DNA of 64,000 nucleotides from contig JADKAN010000002.1 of NCBI GenBank assembly GCA_016719225.1, forward strand, positions 558,001-622,000. The letters run 5' to 3'. The translations under genes were made by a program, and so were the position numbers. The DNA comes from Flavobacteriales bacterium. GTDB taxonomy: Bacteria; Bacteroidota; Bacteroidia; Flavobacteriales_F; PHOS-HE28. The notes under the pieces were generated by a model that was not told the DNA's origin, made no database searches, and saw only the letters and a program-made list of their open reading frames with translations. Position 1 is the first letter of the stretch. Every line of letters starts with the position of its first letter. Of this stretch, positions 62,471-64,000 are shown in pieces.

Positions 62471-64000
62471 CTAGTAATACGTCACTTCCCCGGGTTCCCC
62501 GAAATCGAATCCCGGCGCATCGGCGGAGAAGGAGTCGAAGCTATTGAAGCGGAAACCGGCGCCGTGCGTATCGGGCAGGTAGGGGTAGAAGCCTACGGAA
62601 AGTTCGAAGGTGCTCACCAACAGGTTCTCATTGCGCACCAGGAAGCCCAAGGTGAAGGCCGTTTGAATGCGTCCGGAAAAGAGTGGGTCGCCCTCATCAC
62701 CCAGCGTGCCGAAACCCGCCAGTATCACCGGCGCCACCTTGAAGCCGAGGAAGGACCATGGTGCGTAGAACACCGTTTCACTGCGGAACAACTCGCGGTG
62801 GGTGCCCGTGGCCGTTTCGCTGTTGAAGCCGTAGAGCTGGGCGCCGTTGAGGTTAAGCCGCACGTAGCTGGGCTTGTTGTAGCCGTACACCGCGTTGAAG
62901 CGGAAGAACTGGCGGAAGTGCCAACGCCCCCAGTTGCGCAGGTCGGTGAAGTAGAGCACACGCATGTTCAGGGCACCGTCGATCACATCGCCACTTTGGA
63001 AGAACGTGCCGTAGCCCAGGCCCACGTTGAGGTAACCGAAGGCCTTGTAATTGCGGCCCCGGGAAATATCGGCGCCGATGTAAGGCCTGTTCGCTTTGAA
63101 CTCGGGCTTCTCCACACCGGTGGTGAAGGTGAGCAGCAGGCCTTCCGGCACATCCTCGGAATTGCCGAAGCGGTACAGGTAGCGTTCCTTATAGTACTGG
63201 CGGACACTCAGGCCGGTGCTCACCAGGAAGAGCGCATTATTGCCATAGAAACCGAGCGGGTCCAGCGAGCGCGGCGGACGCGTGGCGTAGCGTGTTTGGG
63301 CATAGCGCGCGGCGAGCACGAAGTTGCTGTTGCGGCTGCCGGGTTCCGTTCCATCGCCCAGTTGGAAGGCGCGTCCTGCCCACAGGTCCAAGGTGGCGGG
63401 GGAGAGTGCGTAGTCGGAAAGCACCGCGCCTTCGGTGCTCAACACACGATAGCGGCTCCAGGCCTGGCCCCACGAAAAGCCGGCGGCCCACTTGGCCAAC
63501 GGGGAATAGAACGGTCGCTGGAAGCTGAAGCCGAAGTCGTCCAGGTCCGGGCTGAGGGAATAGTGCGCATAGGAGGAGATGTAGCTGTTGCGGATGTTGT
63601 ACACCTGGTGCGCGCCACTGAAGTAGAGGTCCGGTTCCCCCAGCACGTAGCCAATACGTTGCTCTACGCTTTGACCCCAGCCCAGCAGGTTCTTTTCGCG
63701 CACCGTGGCGCTGGCACTGCTGAGGTCGGCTTCGGCGGAAACGTCAATGGACCATTTGTCGTGCACCAGCACCAGCAGGTCCACGCTGTCCCGGGTGCCT
63801 TGCACGGGTTGCACCAGGATGCGGGCATCGTTCACGAAGGGCGAAGCGCGGAGCACGCGCTCCGATTCGCTCACCTGCAACGGGTCCAACGGTTGCATCG
63901 CCTTTACCAGTAGGAGGTTGCGGATAACGCGCGGCCGTGTTTTCCGGTGCAACCGGTTGCCCCAGGTCTGCAGCACGTTCACCGGTGCTTGTGCTGTATC
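62471..64000 (-). CDS. POTRA-domain outer membrane beta-barrel protein, 5' end outside window
   Basis: About 510 residues are visible and the frame is open to the right edge (DTAQAPVNVLQTWGNRLHRK), so the signal peptide lies outside. A POTRA-type segment comes first (VIRNLLLVKAMQPLDPLQVS, ESERVLRASPFVNDARILVQ, SVDLLVLVHDKWSI), then a 16-strand-like barrel with Tyr/Phe-rich strands (FSGAHQVYNIRNSYISSYAH, GTFFQSGDVIDGALNMRVLY, VSTFELSVGFYPYLPD). It belongs to the BamA/Omp85 superfamily in a broad sense but ends differently from BamA. A role in surface assembly or secretion is likely, the substrate unknown. Intact in the visible part. Confidence 0.85.
   Translation of the reverse strand, partial: DTAQAPVNVLQTWGNRLHRKTRPRVIRNLLLVKAMQPLDPLQVSESERVLRASPFVNDARILVQPVQGTRDSVDLLVLVHDKWSIDVSAEADLSSASATVREKNLLGWGQSVEQRIGYVLGEPDLYFSGAHQVYNIRNSYISSYAHYSLSPDLDDFGFSFQRPFYSPLAKWAAGFSWGQAWSRYRVLSTEGAVLSDYALSPATLDLWAGRAFQLGDGTEPGSRNSNFVLAARYAQTRYATRPPRSLDPLGFYGNNALFLVSTGLSVRQYYKERYLYRFGNSEDVPEGLLLTFTTGVEKPEFKANRPYIGADISRGRNYKAFGYLNVGLGYGTFFQSGDVIDGALNMRVLYFTDLRNWGRWHFRQFFRFNAVYGYNKPSYVRLNLNGAQLYGFNSETATGTHRELFRSETVFYAPWSFLGFKVAPVILAGFGTLGDEGDPLFSGRIQTAFTLGFLVRNENLLVSTFELSVGFYPYLPDTHGAGFRFNSFDSFSADAPGFDFGEPGEVTYY

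Noticed and set aside
62564..63913. 449-codon plus-strand frame
   Set aside because: Antisense of the POTRA/barrel gene; no recognisable domain.

Overview
The window looks like a chromosomal segment of a GC-rich member of the Bacteroidota, probably Flavobacteriales. The support is as follows. Many secreted proteins end in type IX secretion system (T9SS) sorting domains (a PNP motif, then a GxYxxR-like strand and a basic C-terminus). A PorX-type T9SS regulator is present. Anti-sigma and beta-barrel proteins are fused next to an ECF sigma factor. DUF2911, DUF5522, DUF885 and Bacteroidota-style proline dehydrogenase genes are also found. The species assignment is inference. I found no rRNA, tRNA or CRISPR array.

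Layout. 1-3.2 kb: two ECF sigma factor loci, one with a 7-bp repeat leader and a small membrane protein, the other overlapping a predicted envelope-spanning anti-sigma/beta-barrel gene. 3.2-10.5 kb: three T9SS cargo genes, all frameshifted, around an intact urocanate hydratase. 10.5-18.1 kb: a lipoprotein, DUF5522, a LysM glucosaminidase, overlapping aroB-aroA, proline dehydrogenase and a T9SS esterase. 18.8-28.4 kb: two copies of a two-gene secreted cassette (NLVPNPSFE protein plus S74 tail-fibre-like protein), then a giant T9SS lipase with 21 calcium-binding-type 33-residue repeats broken by two indels. 28.4-40.7 kb: alanine dehydrogenase, tsaE and porX on one strand, an HD hydrolase, two DUF2911 paralogues, a DUF885 lipoprotein and a membrane adenylate cyclase. 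40.8-46 kb: a stress-type group (large catalase, YtxH protein, small membrane peptide, lipoprotein, GNAT, DUF2383). 46.3-51.6 kb: RND/MMPL exporter, VOC protein, TerC and AI-2E family membrane proteins. 51.8-55.6 kb: a palindrome-rich repeat island with a 256-bp tandem duplication, abutting broken copies of the two-gene cassette and a truncated gene of unknown function. 55.8-61.1 kb: mostly small proteins of poorly known function plus a 21-bp repeat array. 61.2-62.4 kb: a 152-bp repeat array carrying a GIY-YIG nuclease gene inside one repeat unit. 62.5-64 kb: a POTRA/beta-barrel outer membrane protein running off the end.

How it fits together. PorX is the likely regulator of the export machinery used by the many T9SS cargo genes. 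Urocanate hydratase, proline dehydrogenase and alanine dehydrogenase point to amino-acid catabolism. The shikimate pair is housekeeping. The accessory character lies in the secreted cassettes, the frameshifts that I could detect only in T9SS cargo genes, and several families of palindromic repeats. The GIY-YIG gene embedded in its own repeat array is the best candidate for an undescribed mobile repeat system.
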